From: FEN-1219 sp964503125 | Lineage (GTDB): Bacteria > Pseudomonadota > Gammaproteobacteria > Steroidobacterales > Rariloculaceae | DNA length: 64,000 nucleotides | Direction: 5' to 3' | Assembly (NCBI GenBank): GCA_964503125.1 | Contig: CAZCZE010000020.1 | Location: 186,001-250,000 of the forward strand | In this document: piece after piece, positions 33,119 to 41,966 of the stretch | How positions within the stretch are numbered: the first letter of the stretch is position 1 | How the letters are laid out: the number at the start of each line of letters is the position of its first letter | The notes under the pieces: model-generated | What the model was told of the DNA's origin: nothing | The model's database searches: none | Seen by the model: the letters and a program-made list of their open reading frames with translations, nothing else | Translations under genes and position numbers: made by a program

Positions 33119-34366
33119 ATGAATCTTTGTGATCGGCGCAGCGTCTTGACAGGGCTCGGCGCGGTCGGGGCCAACTTATGGTTGCCTCCGTCTGCCGACG
33201 CGCTCGGCCTCGCAGACGACAAGATCAAGGTCATTCGCTACTTCAGCAATGCCGGTGATGCCGCCGGGCGGCGCGGCCAGCCCATGACCAACCAGTCCTC
33301 GAACGTCGTGATCATCGAGACGGAAGGGGGCTTGACCGGCATCGGCGAGGGTGGCGAGCCCACGTCGATGGACGAATGCGCGAGCATGCTGATCGGCCAG
33401 GACCCGTTTCGCATCGACCAGCATTGGCAGCGCATGCTGCGCGGCTATTTCTTTCCGGCCGGCCGCGAGAAGCAGCACTCGCTCGGCGCGCTCGATCTGG
33501 CGCTCTGGGATCTCAAGGCCAAAGCTCTCGACGTGCCGGTCTGGCAACTCCTCGGCGGCAAATCGCGCGACTACGTCGAATGCTATTCCACGGTCTTTCC
33601 TAGGCCGGCCAACGGCACGCTCGAAGATGCGGCGCGCGCCTGCATCGACGCCGGGTTCCGCTGCTTCAGGCATGCCACCGACAATCCGCGCGAGCGCGAG
33701 GTCGATCGTTTCAAGCTCGTGCGGCGCATGCACGAGGACTGCGTGCTGTTGCACAAAGGCGCGGGCGACGGCGGTTGGGCGATCGATTTCCACACCGAGC
33801 TCGACCCGCCCGACGCCATCAACCTCGCGACGCTGCTCGAGCCGCTGCATCCTTATTTCTGCGAGGACCTGATCCGCAGCGAGGGCGTGGACTCCTACGC
33901 CATGATCCGCGAGCGGACGCGCGTGCCGATCGCGGTCGGCGAGCAGTTCGGTTACAAGTGGGACATCAACACGCTGATCGAGCGGGAGCTCATCGATTAC
34001 ACGCGTTGCACGTTGCCCAACGTCGGCGGTATCAGCGAGTTCATGAAGATCATCGCGCTCGCGGAGACGCATTACGTCGGCATGGTTCCGCACTTTACGG
34101 GCCCGATTGCGGAAGCCGCGCTCGTGCATTGCCTCACCGCCACGTCGATCACGTCGTTGATGGAGATGCTCGGCGACGGCAGCCGCACGTATCCTCATCT
34201 GCCGAAGATGTACGACTTCAAGGAAGGCAAGATGTGGCCCAATGACCGGCCGGGGCTCGGCGTCGAGCTCGACATGAGCAGGCTCACGCTGCTCGGCGAA
34301 TACGCCACGTATCGCGCCGGCATGCTAATGAACCGCCGCCCGGATGGCTCGTTCACGAACTGGTGA
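33119..34366 (+). CDS. exported enolase-superfamily dehydratase, galactonate-dehydratase-like
   Basis: The ATG at 33119 has GGGGGAG four bases before it and gives a Tat-like signal (DRRSVLTGLGAVGAN), so I prefer it to ATG 33095, which overlaps the esterase stop. 415 residues. Catalytic residues of the D-galactonate/mannonate dehydratase subgroup are in place: Asp223 and His225 (IDFH), Glu249 (CEDL), Glu275 (GEQ) and His325 (PHFTGP). It likely dehydrates a sugar acid with Mg2+. Export of such an enzyme is uncommon, because this family is mostly cytoplasmic. A DUF6152 gene follows. Confidence 0.8.
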   Translation: MNLCDRRSVLTGLGAVGANLWLPPSADALGLADDKIKVIRYFSNAGDAAGRRGQPMTNQSSNVVIIETEGGLTGIGEGGEPTSMDECASMLIGQDPFRIDQHWQRMLRGYFFPAGREKQHSLGALDLALWDLKAKALDVPVWQLLGGKSRDYVECYSTVFPRPANGTLEDAARACIDAGFRCFRHATDNPREREVDRFKLVRRMHEDCVLLHKGAGDGGWAIDFHTELDPPDAINLATLLEPLHPYFCEDLIRSEGVDSYAMIRERTRVPIAVGEQFGYKWDINTLIERELIDYTRCTLPNVGGISEFMKIIALAETHYVGMVPHFTGPIAEAALVHCLTATSITSLMEMLGDGSRTYPHLPKMYDFKEGKMWPNDRPGLGVELDMSRLTLLGEYATYRAGMLMNRRPDGSFTNW

Positions 34367-34427
34367 GACTGGCTACGACGCTAACGACGCCAGCGGCGGC
34401 AGCACGATTACTTGGAGGAACACTCTG

Positions 34428-34817
34428 ATGTCACGATTATTCTCGGCGGCGACGCTGGCTGCCCTGTTGCTCGGCAGCCAAAGCCAGGCACACCATTCAT
34501 TCGCCGTCCACTACGATTCCAACAAGATCATCACCAAAGAAGGAGTCGCGACGGAGTTTCGCTTTGCCAATCCCCACGGCATCCTGATGTTGGACGTCAC
34601 CAACGAGAGCGGCGCCGTCGAGCAGTGGACCGTGGAGACGACGTCGCCGAGTTATATGCGCCGTTTCGGCTGGACACCGGACATGATCAAGCCGGGCGAT
34701 CGAGTCATCGTGGAAGGTTGGGCGTCGCGCGATGGGTCGCACCTCATGCGTATTCGTTCCGTCATGCGCCCCGACGGCACGCAGCTCGGGCGCCCCAATC
34801 AGGCGGGTGATGAATAG
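34428..34817 (+). CDS. DUF6152-type exported small protein, copy 3
   Basis: 129 residues, ribosome site GGAGG. The signal peptide (1-21) ends SQSQA and leaves HHSFAVHYDSNK as mature start. Shared family features: TEFRFANPHGILMLDV and KPGDRVIVEGWASRDG. First gene of a module with the GxWEGD-type protein (2-base gap) and the DKDFY lipoprotein, repeating the associations at 8557-10423 and 26503-29527. Confidence 0.78.
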   Translation: MSRLFSAATLAALLLGSQSQAHHSFAVHYDSNKIITKEGVATEFRFANPHGILMLDVTNESGAVEQWTVETTSPSYMRRFGWTPDMIKPGDRVIVEGWASRDGSHLMRIRSVMRPDGTQLGRPNQAGDE

Positions 34818-34819
34818 CC

Positions 34820-35623
34820 ATGTTGAAGCGAAATATCGGACGCACACTCTCCGGCGGCCACGCGGTATCCGTGCTGTTGCTGACGGCCGCCCTGGTTTCG
34901 GCATCGCCGGCGGTCGCCGCCGAAGTGCCCAATCTCGAAGGGTTTTGGTGGCCGGCACGCGGCGCCGCGGGTGAACGCATGCCGGAGCTGACCTCCAAGC
35001 TGCCGGTCGACGGCGCCGCGATTCGCGATCTCGGCGCGCCCAGCCGTACCGGCGGCGACTTCGGCGATCTCAACGTGAAGCCCGCGGCCCGGGCCGAGGC
35101 CATGGCGTGGAACCCTATGGACGAAGAAACGGTGTCCAGGGCGTGCAAACCGCCCTCGATCATCTACGGCATGCCGGGGCCGTTCCCGTTCGAGATCTAT
35201 CAGAGCGACACGCTGATCGTATTCAAGCTGGAATACTACGATCAGGTGCGGATCGTGTTCCTGGACGGTCGACCGCATCCCGGCGGCGACTATCCGCATA
35301 CGACGGTCGGTCACTCGATCGGCCATTGGGAGGACGACACGTTGGTTGTGGACACGACGCACCTCGCGTCGTCCACCATGATGGGAAACGGACTGCGCCA
35401 TTCGGACGAGTTGCACCTCATTGAGCGTTTCCGTCTCACAGAGGACGGCAAGCACCTCCACTGGACGCAGGACATCGAAGATCCCCTCGTGCTGAACAAC
35501 CGTGGCATACGCTATGGCATCGTGGAGCGACGCGAGGGCCACGTGTATCCCTATGACTGCGATCCGGCCTATGGGCTCTCGATTCAGCAGCGCGGGGGGC
35601 AATCCCCGCCGGGGCGGCCCTGA
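34820..35623 (+). CDS. exported GxWEGD-family protein
   Basis: 267 residues with a signal peptide ending SPAVAAE. The core FLDGRPHPGGDYPHTTVGHS, then GHWEDDTLVVDTTHL and LHLIERFRLTEDGKHLHWTQ match the 26503 and 28323 proteins. The third acidic position is Asp instead of Gly. Function unknown. The next gene starts 13 bases later. Confidence 0.72.
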   Translation: MLKRNIGRTLSGGHAVSVLLLTAALVSASPAVAAEVPNLEGFWWPARGAAGERMPELTSKLPVDGAAIRDLGAPSRTGGDFGDLNVKPAARAEAMAWNPMDEETVSRACKPPSIIYGMPGPFPFEIYQSDTLIVFKLEYYDQVRIVFLDGRPHPGGDYPHTTVGHSIGHWEDDTLVVDTTHLASSTMMGNGLRHSDELHLIERFRLTEDGKHLHWTQDIEDPLVLNNRGIRYGIVERREGHVYPYDCDPAYGLSIQQRGGQSPPGRP

Positions 35624-35636
35624 GCCCGAGCGCCCA

Positions 35637-37022
35637 GTGAAACCCAGGTCGATAGCGGCGCCGATCGCATCGATCGTCGTCGCGGCGGTGCTGCAAGGCT
35701 GCGGCCCACCAGCCAACGACGAAAGCGTCGGCCGAGGATGGCCGGTCGCCGTGCTGGAGTTTGACTACGTCGGCGGCGGCCTCGAAGGCGAGGGCCGACA
35801 GGCCGCGCGCGAGGGCGACGCGCCTCAGGGTGTCGAGCCGCTGGCCATCGACCTGTTCACCACGAAGGACTTCTACCGGGACGTCGAGCTGTGGTCGGAT
35901 CCCCGCTATTTCCGCTGCAACAGTCCCTCGACGCTGCAGGCGATGTGGGGTGCCGACCTCAACACGGTGAGACCCATGATCGGCTCCACTCCGCCCGCGA
36001 GCGCGTCATGGGGCCATTGCGCCATCGACTATCCGCGCGAGGCGATCGTCTCGCCGTACCCGTTCAAGACCGCGCAAGAGCATTACGAGGCGCTGCTCGC
36101 GGAAGCCCAAGCCCATGGCGGGCCAACGATCTATACGCGCGAGCGGCCGACGCCCGACTGGAACGGGCGCTATAGCCGCGCCATCTCGTTGCGATTCATC
36201 GCCGCGCGCGAGGGCGGTACCTACGAGGCGCCGGAATATCTGGCCGAACCGCCGCAGTGGTTTTTCACGTCGATCAGCCAGACCTCGACCATCCTCTCGC
36301 TGCTGACGTCGGAGTACCGGCAACGCACGGTGCAGATGCACTATCACCAGTCCGTGAACAATGCGCCGCTGTGGCCGGCGCAGTTCTGCTGGCCCGACGG
36401 ATTCATGCGGCTGTTCTCGCGCCAGGCGCACCTCTCGATGGATGTGGTGACCACTCCAGAGCGGCTGCAGGTCATGGCCAGCAGCGCCGAGAACTTCATC
36501 CGCCACTTCAATGTCGGGCGCGAGTTCGACGTGAGCGGCGCCGTGCCGCGGCTAGGCGCGGACGTGCCGCGCTGGTTCGGCGAGAGCGTTGCGTTTTGGG
36601 ACGGCGAGGCTCTCATCGCCTGGACGTCCAACGTCATCCCGTGGATCACGCACGGCGTGTTCGAGCATTCGGGGCAGATGCAGACGGTCGAGGTTTTCTC
36701 GCCACGCCGCGCTCCGGCAGGCGAGCTGGCCGGCATCGAGCACGAGATCGTCTTCTACGACAGGGAAGCGCTCGCCGAGCCGCTGCGGCTCGTTCAGGTG
36801 CTCATCAAGACGGGCGAGCTCGGCGAGGTCGACCCTTTCGTCTATTCACGCTGCATCCAGACCATTTTCCCCGTCGACGGCCGCCCGCAACCGCTGAGCC
36901 CGGGTGTCACGATCGACTACACCGTGCCCGACATCTACGGTCGTCCCTGGGCGCAGATCTGGGAGCAGTATTTCGAGCAGGGTATGGAGCGGCCCGAAGG
37001 CGAGTCGCTATTCGAGTTCTAG
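35637..37022 (+). CDS. lipoprotein, DKDFY paralogue 2
   Basis: Start GTG 35637 is the only in-frame start after the previous stop that gives a proper lipoprotein signal: hydrophobic stretch, then the lipobox VLQGC with lipidated Cys near residue 18. 461 residues. It is paralogous to the 8557 protein (DLFTTKDFYRD, PRYFRCNSPS, AIDYPREAIVSPYPF, VPDIYGRPWAQIWEQY). The lipid anchor contrasts with the soluble copy 1. Its last 15 bases overlap the convergent metallo-hydrolase gene. Function unknown. Confidence 0.75.
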   Translation: MKPRSIAAPIASIVVAAVLQGCGPPANDESVGRGWPVAVLEFDYVGGGLEGEGRQAAREGDAPQGVEPLAIDLFTTKDFYRDVELWSDPRYFRCNSPSTLQAMWGADLNTVRPMIGSTPPASASWGHCAIDYPREAIVSPYPFKTAQEHYEALLAEAQAHGGPTIYTRERPTPDWNGRYSRAISLRFIAAREGGTYEAPEYLAEPPQWFFTSISQTSTILSLLTSEYRQRTVQMHYHQSVNNAPLWPAQFCWPDGFMRLFSRQAHLSMDVVTTPERLQVMASSAENFIRHFNVGREFDVSGAVPRLGADVPRWFGESVAFWDGEALIAWTSNVIPWITHGVFEHSGQMQTVEVFSPRRAPAGELAGIEHEIVFYDREALAEPLRLVQVLIKTGELGEVDPFVYSRCIQTIFPVDGRPQPLSPGVTIDYTVPDIYGRPWAQIWEQYFEQGMERPEGESLFEF

Positions 37023-37994
37023 CCGCTGCGCCTCGGCGCAGGTGCCGAGCATCTCGAAATAACGCAGGACGGTCGCGGTATCTGTTTCATACGGATGCTT
37101 CTCGCCCGCGGTGCGCGGCAGCTGGGCGATGCGCGCGCGGTCGTAGGCGCGATCGAACTCCGTGTGATTGGTCATGAGGACAGTGGCGCCCGCCGCTGCC
37201 GCCGCGTCGCCCATCTTCTTGGCGCTGTCGCGGTAGATGGCGAAGTTCTCGGCGCGGCGCGGGAAGTTGAAAGCCGTGCCTCCGGAGTACGCCACCGTCA
37301 GCGGGCGGCCGCCGTCTTTCACCGAGAAAATATAGGAGAGAGTGCCCGGCGAATGTCCGGGCGTGGCGACGATGTCGACCGTGGTGTCGCCGAGCGTAAT
37401 TCGTAGCCCTTCCGGACCCACGGCGATGTCGCGCTTGGGCACGCCGCCCGCGGCCGTTGCGGGGCGCTCAAGCGTCGACTCCCAATCCGGCGCGCCCATC
37501 ACCACCTTGGCGCCGTAGCGACCCTGCAATAGCGCGGCGCCTTGGTCGTGATCGCCATGAGCGTGGCTGATCAGCACGTATTTGATGTCGCGCGGATCGA
37601 GCCCGAGCTTCGTCATGCCATCCACCATCTCCGGCTCGATGGCGTAATCGAACAGCGTGTCGATGACGATGATGCCGTCGCTCGTGGTCAGCGCCCAGGC
37701 GGAGTGGATGAGCGTGCCGACGAAATAAAGATTGTCGAACACCTTGTAGGGCGCCGCGTACCAGGTGGCGCGGTCGGGCACGGTACGGGGCCCGGCCGGG
37801 TTTGGGGGACGGGGCGCGCCGCCGCCGAGATTGTCGGGGGCGACGCAGATGCGCACGAAGGTTCCGGCGTAGTCCCGGCCCGCGGCGCGCTTGGCCGCCG
37901 CCACGAGACTGTCGGGCGTGACCGGCGCAGGAGCCTGCGCCGTCGCGGTCATCGCAGCGAGCCAAACGGTCGCCACCGGCACGTAAAGCCTCAT
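37008..37994 (-). CDS. exported metallo-beta-lactamase-fold hydrolase
   Basis: 328 residues, ribosome site GGGGGGA, signal peptide ending TATAQA. The full zinc signature is present: ISHAHGDHDQGAA (HxHxDH), then ATPGHSPGTLSYIF and a C-terminal TNHTEFDRAYDR. This matches the B3 beta-lactamase-like/YcbL group with an extended N-terminus. Substrate unknown; lactonase or lactamase activity is possible. It is the last gene of the leftward series phosphorylase, tannase, cupin, hydrolase. Confidence 0.87.
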   Translation of the reverse strand: MRLYVPVATVWLAAMTATAQAPAPVTPDSLVAAAKRAAGRDYAGTFVRICVAPDNLGGGAPRPPNPAGPRTVPDRATWYAAPYKVFDNLYFVGTLIHSAWALTTSDGIIVIDTLFDYAIEPEMVDGMTKLGLDPRDIKYVLISHAHGDHDQGAALLQGRYGAKVVMGAPDWESTLERPATAAGGVPKRDIAVGPEGLRITLGDTTVDIVATPGHSPGTLSYIFSVKDGGRPLTVAYSGGTAFNFPRRAENFAIYRDSAKKMGDAAAAAGATVLMTNHTEFDRAYDRARIAQLPRTAGEKHPYETDTATVLRYFEMLGTCAEAQRLELE

Positions 37995-38022
37995 CGCGTC
38001 CCCCCGATCGGCTAAAACAAGT

Positions 38023-38478
38023 CTATTTCCCCGCGGCCCAGGCTACGACGTCGAAATCCTCCGGCACGTGCAGGAACACGTTGGTGATCGGGCTGAGCGC
38101 CCGCGTGACGTGACCTTTGCCGGTCAGATCCTCGAGGTACACGAGGTCGCTGCCGATTCGGCGCCGCGTGCCATCGGTGAGCTCCACTTCGAGCGCGCCC
38201 GTCATGTTGATGGCGAACTGCTTGCGCGGCGCCGTGTGCCAATCCGGCGCGGTTGCACCCGAGCCGCGATACGCGGCGGCCGTCATGCGCGTGATGTCGA
38301 TCGGTTTCGCGTCGGGCGAGATCGTGAGCTCCTCGACTCGCGATCCGCCGTCGGCCGTCGCGTAGATGCGTACGACTTTCGCCTCGTTCGCGGGCCCCGC
38401 GCCCGCCTGCGCGAGCGCGCGCCCGCCGCCGAGCAGCAATGCGGCGCCGCTCATCGCCAAGAGATCTCTTCTTTGCAT
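38023..38478 (-). CDS. Tat-exported cupin protein
   Basis: Start ATG 38478 chosen because GGGGGTAA lies upstream and because it opens a twin-arginine signal (QRRDLLAMSGAALLLGGG). 151 residues. Mature part: DWHTAPRKQFAINMTGALEV and a following DGTRRRIGSDLVYLED strand pair, typical of a small single-domain cupin, with only part of the usual His cluster visible. Function unknown. It lies 28 bases before the metallo-hydrolase gene and 82 bases after the tannase. Confidence 0.7.
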   Translation of the reverse strand: MQRRDLLAMSGAALLLGGGRALAQAGAGPANEAKVVRIYATADGGSRVEELTISPDAKPIDITRMTAAAYRGSGATAPDWHTAPRKQFAINMTGALEVELTDGTRRRIGSDLVYLEDLTGKGHVTRALSPITNVFLHVPEDFDVVAWAAGK

Positions 38479-38560
38479 CGTCGTTACCCCCTCATGAGCG
38501 CGGCGCCGAGCTCCGGGCCGCAATGGTTATAGATCATAGCGAAAGCGCTGCGCGCAGGCA

Positions 38561-40249
38561 TCACTCGCAGCGGAAGCTGGCGGCCGATTCGAGATCGCCG
38601 GCGCCACCGTAGCGCGCGACCTTGGGCCAGTCACAGAGCGGCCGCGACCGCGTCTTGCTCCAATTCGCCGGCAGCTCCGGATTATCGGCACGCGCCGTCG
38701 CCGTCAGGCTGCCGGGCGCGGTGCCTCGCTCGACCCAGTCGACGAGCGCGCTGAACGCGTCGAAGCGATCGGTGGCGGGCCCGCCGCCGCAGTGCGCCAT
38801 TCCCGGCACGGGATAGAAGCGCGCGAAGCCGGAGGCGTCGCCGCCATTGTTCGCGCGCACCTTGTCGTACCAGTCGATGGTCGCTTGCAGCGAGAACGCG
38901 CCGTCGCTCGCGCCGTGATAGACGATGACCTTGCCGCCGGCGGCTTGAAGCTCGGCGAGGCGCGGGTTGCGCCAATCGGTCGGTGCCATGAGGTCCATCG
39001 CGGACGTGGGATAGGCTGGCGTCGCGGCCTCGATCTTGGGCGCGTCGCGCTCGAAGTCGAAAGCGCGTAGATACGCCAGTAGCGCCGGCGGTGTGCCCAC
39101 GACAGTGGTGGGCGGTGTCGTGAAGATCTGCGCGAGCGAGCCCGCGCCGAGCGTGGCGATGAGCGGCGAGCCGTCGAAGCCCGGGATCGGGCTTTCGAGC
39201 TTCCAGGCACGCCAATCGTTCGAGACCAAGCCCGGATCGAACAGCCACGATGAGTAGAGGCGGCGGCCGCTCCTGTCCGTCGGCCCCGCGAACGAGCGTT
39301 TCATGGCGGCGACTTGCTGCGGTTCGAGGCATTGAGCGCTGCTGCCGGCGCTGCAGGTCAGGCCCTCGAGTTCGAACGTTTGCCGACACGCCGCGAGCGC
39401 GCCGACCATGGCATCGCTCGCGCCGTCGAGCGCGTCGCACTGCGCCACGACGGCATCGGCCACGAGCCGCATGTCGTCGCGCGAGAACGCGTTCTTCACG
39501 ACGGGGTCGGCTTGCGAGAAGCTCTGGATGTCCCAGGCATGCTGGAGCCCCACTTGCGGCAGGTTGTAGCCCGGTGCGCCGGCCAGGAACCCGTCGAACT
39601 CGCGAGCGAGCCGCGTGGCGCCGACGAGCGCATGCCGGCCGCCGTTCGAGCAGCCCACCATGTACGAGTATTCGGGGCGCCGGCCGTAATAGCGCTCGAC
39701 GATGGTCTTGGCGAGCGGCGTCAGCGTGACGTTGGCCGCGTAGCCGTAGTCGAGGCGCGCCTGGTGGTCGAAGCCGAACAGATTGCCGCCGACTAGACCC
39801 GCGTCGCGATTCGCCTGGCCGTCGTGGCCGGAATCGGAGCTCAGCACCGCATAGCCCCGCGCGAGCGCGTTGTCGGGCTGGCTGCCGCCGAGGCCGCCGT
39901 AGGCGGGCACGACGGCGCCGTCGTTGCCGCCGTTCACCTGGTGGAAATAGCGGCCGTTCCAGCGCTCCGGCAGCCGCATCTCGAAGCCGATGGCGTACGG
40001 CTTGCCGTCGGTGCCCCTACGCTCGTTGACGGCGGCGCGCAGCACGCAGTGTGCCCCCGCGCGCGGGTCGTCGTTCACGGCCGTGGCCGAGACGATGCGC
40101 GTGGCTGGGAGATCGAGTCGCGCGAAGCTTGCGGCGTCGCAGGACACGGCGGGCTGGGCCTCTGCGTGTGCCGCGGCGACCGCGGCCGCGACTATCAGGA
40201 TCGCTTCGGGAAAGCGGCAGCGGCGTTTCGTAGGCGAATGTTCGTTCAT
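38561..40249 (-). CDS. tannase/feruloyl-esterase family enzyme
   Basis: 562 residues. A basic n-region and hydrophobic core end near AAHAEAQP (signal peptide). The nucleophile is in MVGCSNGGRHALV near residue 200, the family Cys-Ser motif. The acid is in YHGASDGAFSL, and the His-Cys pair is in GMAHCGGGPATDRFDA, matching the CS-D-HC arrangement of tannases and fungal-type feruloyl esterases. It releases phenolic acids from esters. Its start overlaps the stop of a 40-codon frame by ATGA, which itself overlaps the phosphorylase stop. Confidence 0.9.
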   Translation of the reverse strand: MNEHSPTKRRCRFPEAILIVAAAVAAAHAEAQPAVSCDAASFARLDLPATRIVSATAVNDDPRAGAHCVLRAAVNERRGTDGKPYAIGFEMRLPERWNGRYFHQVNGGNDGAVVPAYGGLGGSQPDNALARGYAVLSSDSGHDGQANRDAGLVGGNLFGFDHQARLDYGYAANVTLTPLAKTIVERYYGRRPEYSYMVGCSNGGRHALVGATRLAREFDGFLAGAPGYNLPQVGLQHAWDIQSFSQADPVVKNAFSRDDMRLVADAVVAQCDALDGASDAMVGALAACRQTFELEGLTCSAGSSAQCLEPQQVAAMKRSFAGPTDRSGRRLYSSWLFDPGLVSNDWRAWKLESPIPGFDGSPLIATLGAGSLAQIFTTPPTTVVGTPPALLAYLRAFDFERDAPKIEAATPAYPTSAMDLMAPTDWRNPRLAELQAAGGKVIVYHGASDGAFSLQATIDWYDKVRANNGGDASGFARFYPVPGMAHCGGGPATDRFDAFSALVDWVERGTAPGSLTATARADNPELPANWSKTRSRPLCDWPKVARYGGAGDLESAASFRCE

Positions 40250-40368
40250 GAGCGGATGTCCCTAGTGGCTTTCGGCAGCGTAGTCGTGCACCCGCGTGGC
40301 GGCAATACGTCGGCCCGCGTGAATTGAAAAGCAGCGTTACGTGCGTCATCCGCGAGCGGTGCGCTCAT
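40246..40368 (-). CDS. possible 40-residue coupled small protein
   Basis: This frame starts MSAPLADDARNAAFQFTRAD and ends ATRDIRS. Its ATG overlaps the phosphorylase TGA (ATGA) and its TGA overlaps the tannase ATG (ATGA), so it exactly bridges the two genes. No family is recognised and it has no signal peptide. It may encode a real small protein or serve only to hand ribosomes to the tannase start. Confidence 0.4.
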   Translation of the reverse strand: MSAPLADDARNAAFQFTRADVLPPRGCTTTLPKATRDIRS

Positions 40369-41882
40369 CGCCTGACTCTCTGGACGGTCGTCTCCGGCGA
40401 CGACTCCGCGAGCGCAAGAAGGTCGAGCTCGCGCCGCGTGCCCGCAGCCGAGACAGCGAAGCTGTAGCGATCGGCGCCGAAGTCGATCCGCAGCTCTGCA
40501 AACTCTCCGCCGTTTTGCCAGCGCAGGGCGAGCTCGGCAGCGGTGGAGGGCTCGACGGAGAACGTGCCGTGGAACGCTGCGTGCGTGTTCCGCAGGCGGA
40601 TCAGCGCGCACAGATTCATGACCACCGGCCGCTCCAGTGCCGCGAGCACTTCGTGACGCCGGTAGTAGTGCCGGTTGATGTCTCTGCCCACACCCGATCG
40701 CGTCAGGAGCTCGACGTCGTTCTCGCCGGCCAAGAGACCGACGTAGTAGATCTGGGGCACACCGGGCACGAAGAACTGCAGCGCTCGTGCGAGCAGGTAG
40801 CGGCGATCGTTGCGCCCGAGCGCGTCGTAGAACGTGCAGTTCACCTGATACAGATCGAGGTTCGATGCGGCGGCGCCGGTTGCGAGGCGACTCGAGCCGC
40901 CGCTCGCCACGTGGATCATCTCCACGAGCTGCTCGAGCTCGTCCGGCGGTACCAAGCCCGCCAGACCCGCGTCGCCGCGCTCCGCGCCGATGTCGACGAT
41001 GCCGATGCCGTCGTGCGTGTCGAGCACCGTGAGCGCATTGCTCGGCCGGATGCGCAGCCATTCCGCGAGCGGTCGTGCCGTGCCGAACGCGAACGCGTGC
41101 AGCACGAGCGGCGGCAGCGCGAAGTCGTAGACCCAATCCACGCGCTCGGCGCTCTCGATCTGCTTGCGATAGTGAGAGTGGATCTCGACGAGAACCTCCA
41201 TGCCGAGCCCGCGAACGCGCCGCGATAGATCTGCGATGAACGCGAAAGTCTCCGGAATCATGAAGCAGCTCGTGCCGGGCTTCTTGACGGCGTAACCGAC
41301 GGCATCGAGCCGCACCATGCGCACGCCGTTGGCGGCGAACGTGCGGAGAATGCCATCGATGTACTCCCGCCCCCGCGGGTGCGTGACGTCGATGTCGATC
41401 TGGCTCGGTGTGAAGGTCGTCCAGAGATCGCGACGCTCGCCGCTCGCGAGCGTGATCGCCGCGAACGGCAGGCCCGGTCGCGGCCGGTAGATGGCGCGCA
41501 GGTCCGCCTCGCTCGCGCCGTGGGGGAAAACCCGTTCGCGCGTGAGGAACAGATCCGCATGCGACGACGCCGAGCCGTTTGCCTGGAAATCGCGAAACTG
41601 CGACGAGTCGCGCGAGATGTGGTTGACGATCAGATCCGCCATGACGTCGATGTCGGCGGCCACCGCCGCGACGTCGTCCCAGTGGCCGAGACGGGGATCG
41701 ACACGCGTGTGATCGCTCGGGTCGAAACCCGCGTCCGCGCCGTCGATCGGTTCGAAGAACGGCAGCAGATGAACCCCGCCGAACAGGCCGCGAAGCGGGC
41801 CGCGAAGCAGCGCTGCGAGCTCCGCGAGACCGCCGCCGGACAGTCGGTCCACGTAAGTGATGAGCTGGGCTTGGTTCTTCAT
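40365..41882 (-). CDS. GH13_18 sucrose-phosphorylase-type enzyme
   Basis: 505 residues, no signal peptide, cytoplasmic. The GH13 catalytic set is in place: nucleophile Asp193 (VRLDAVGYA), acid/base Glu233 (VEIHSHY), third acid Asp288 (LDTHDG). FFEPIDGADAGFDPSDHTRV at 42-61 is the subfamily 18 signature. The enzyme cleaves a glucoside with phosphate to give glucose 1-phosphate. Acceptor specificity (sucrose, sucrose 6-phosphate, glucosylglycerol or glucosylglycerate) cannot be decided by eye. A LacI-type operator lies 38 bases upstream, between it and the divergent MFS gene. Confidence 0.9.
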   Translation of the reverse strand: MKNQAQLITYVDRLSGGGLAELAALLRGPLRGLFGGVHLLPFFEPIDGADAGFDPSDHTRVDPRLGHWDDVAAVAADIDVMADLIVNHISRDSSQFRDFQANGSASSHADLFLTRERVFPHGASEADLRAIYRPRPGLPFAAITLASGERRDLWTTFTPSQIDIDVTHPRGREYIDGILRTFAANGVRMVRLDAVGYAVKKPGTSCFMIPETFAFIADLSRRVRGLGMEVLVEIHSHYRKQIESAERVDWVYDFALPPLVLHAFAFGTARPLAEWLRIRPSNALTVLDTHDGIGIVDIGAERGDAGLAGLVPPDELEQLVEMIHVASGGSSRLATGAAASNLDLYQVNCTFYDALGRNDRRYLLARALQFFVPGVPQIYYVGLLAGENDVELLTRSGVGRDINRHYYRRHEVLAALERPVVMNLCALIRLRNTHAAFHGTFSVEPSTAAELALRWQNGGEFAELRIDFGADRYSFAVSAAGTRRELDLLALAESSPETTVQRVRR

Positions 41883-41919
41883 CGCGACGGTTTACGCGAG
41901 CGGCGCGGCGTCGCTATGA

Positions 41920-41933
41920 TGCAATCGTTTGCA
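41920..41933. promoter_or_regulatory. LacI-type operator between phosphorylase and MFS genes
   Basis: TGCAATCGTTTGCA, a near-palindrome with the central CG typical of LacI/GalR-family sites. It closely resembles TGCAATCGATTGTA at 45684. It covers the first possible MFS starts (41916 and 41919), which argues that the true MFS start is downstream. Confidence 0.6.
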
Positions 41934-41966
41934 GAGCGGGTAAAGCAGCGCCGCGAAATCGGGGGA

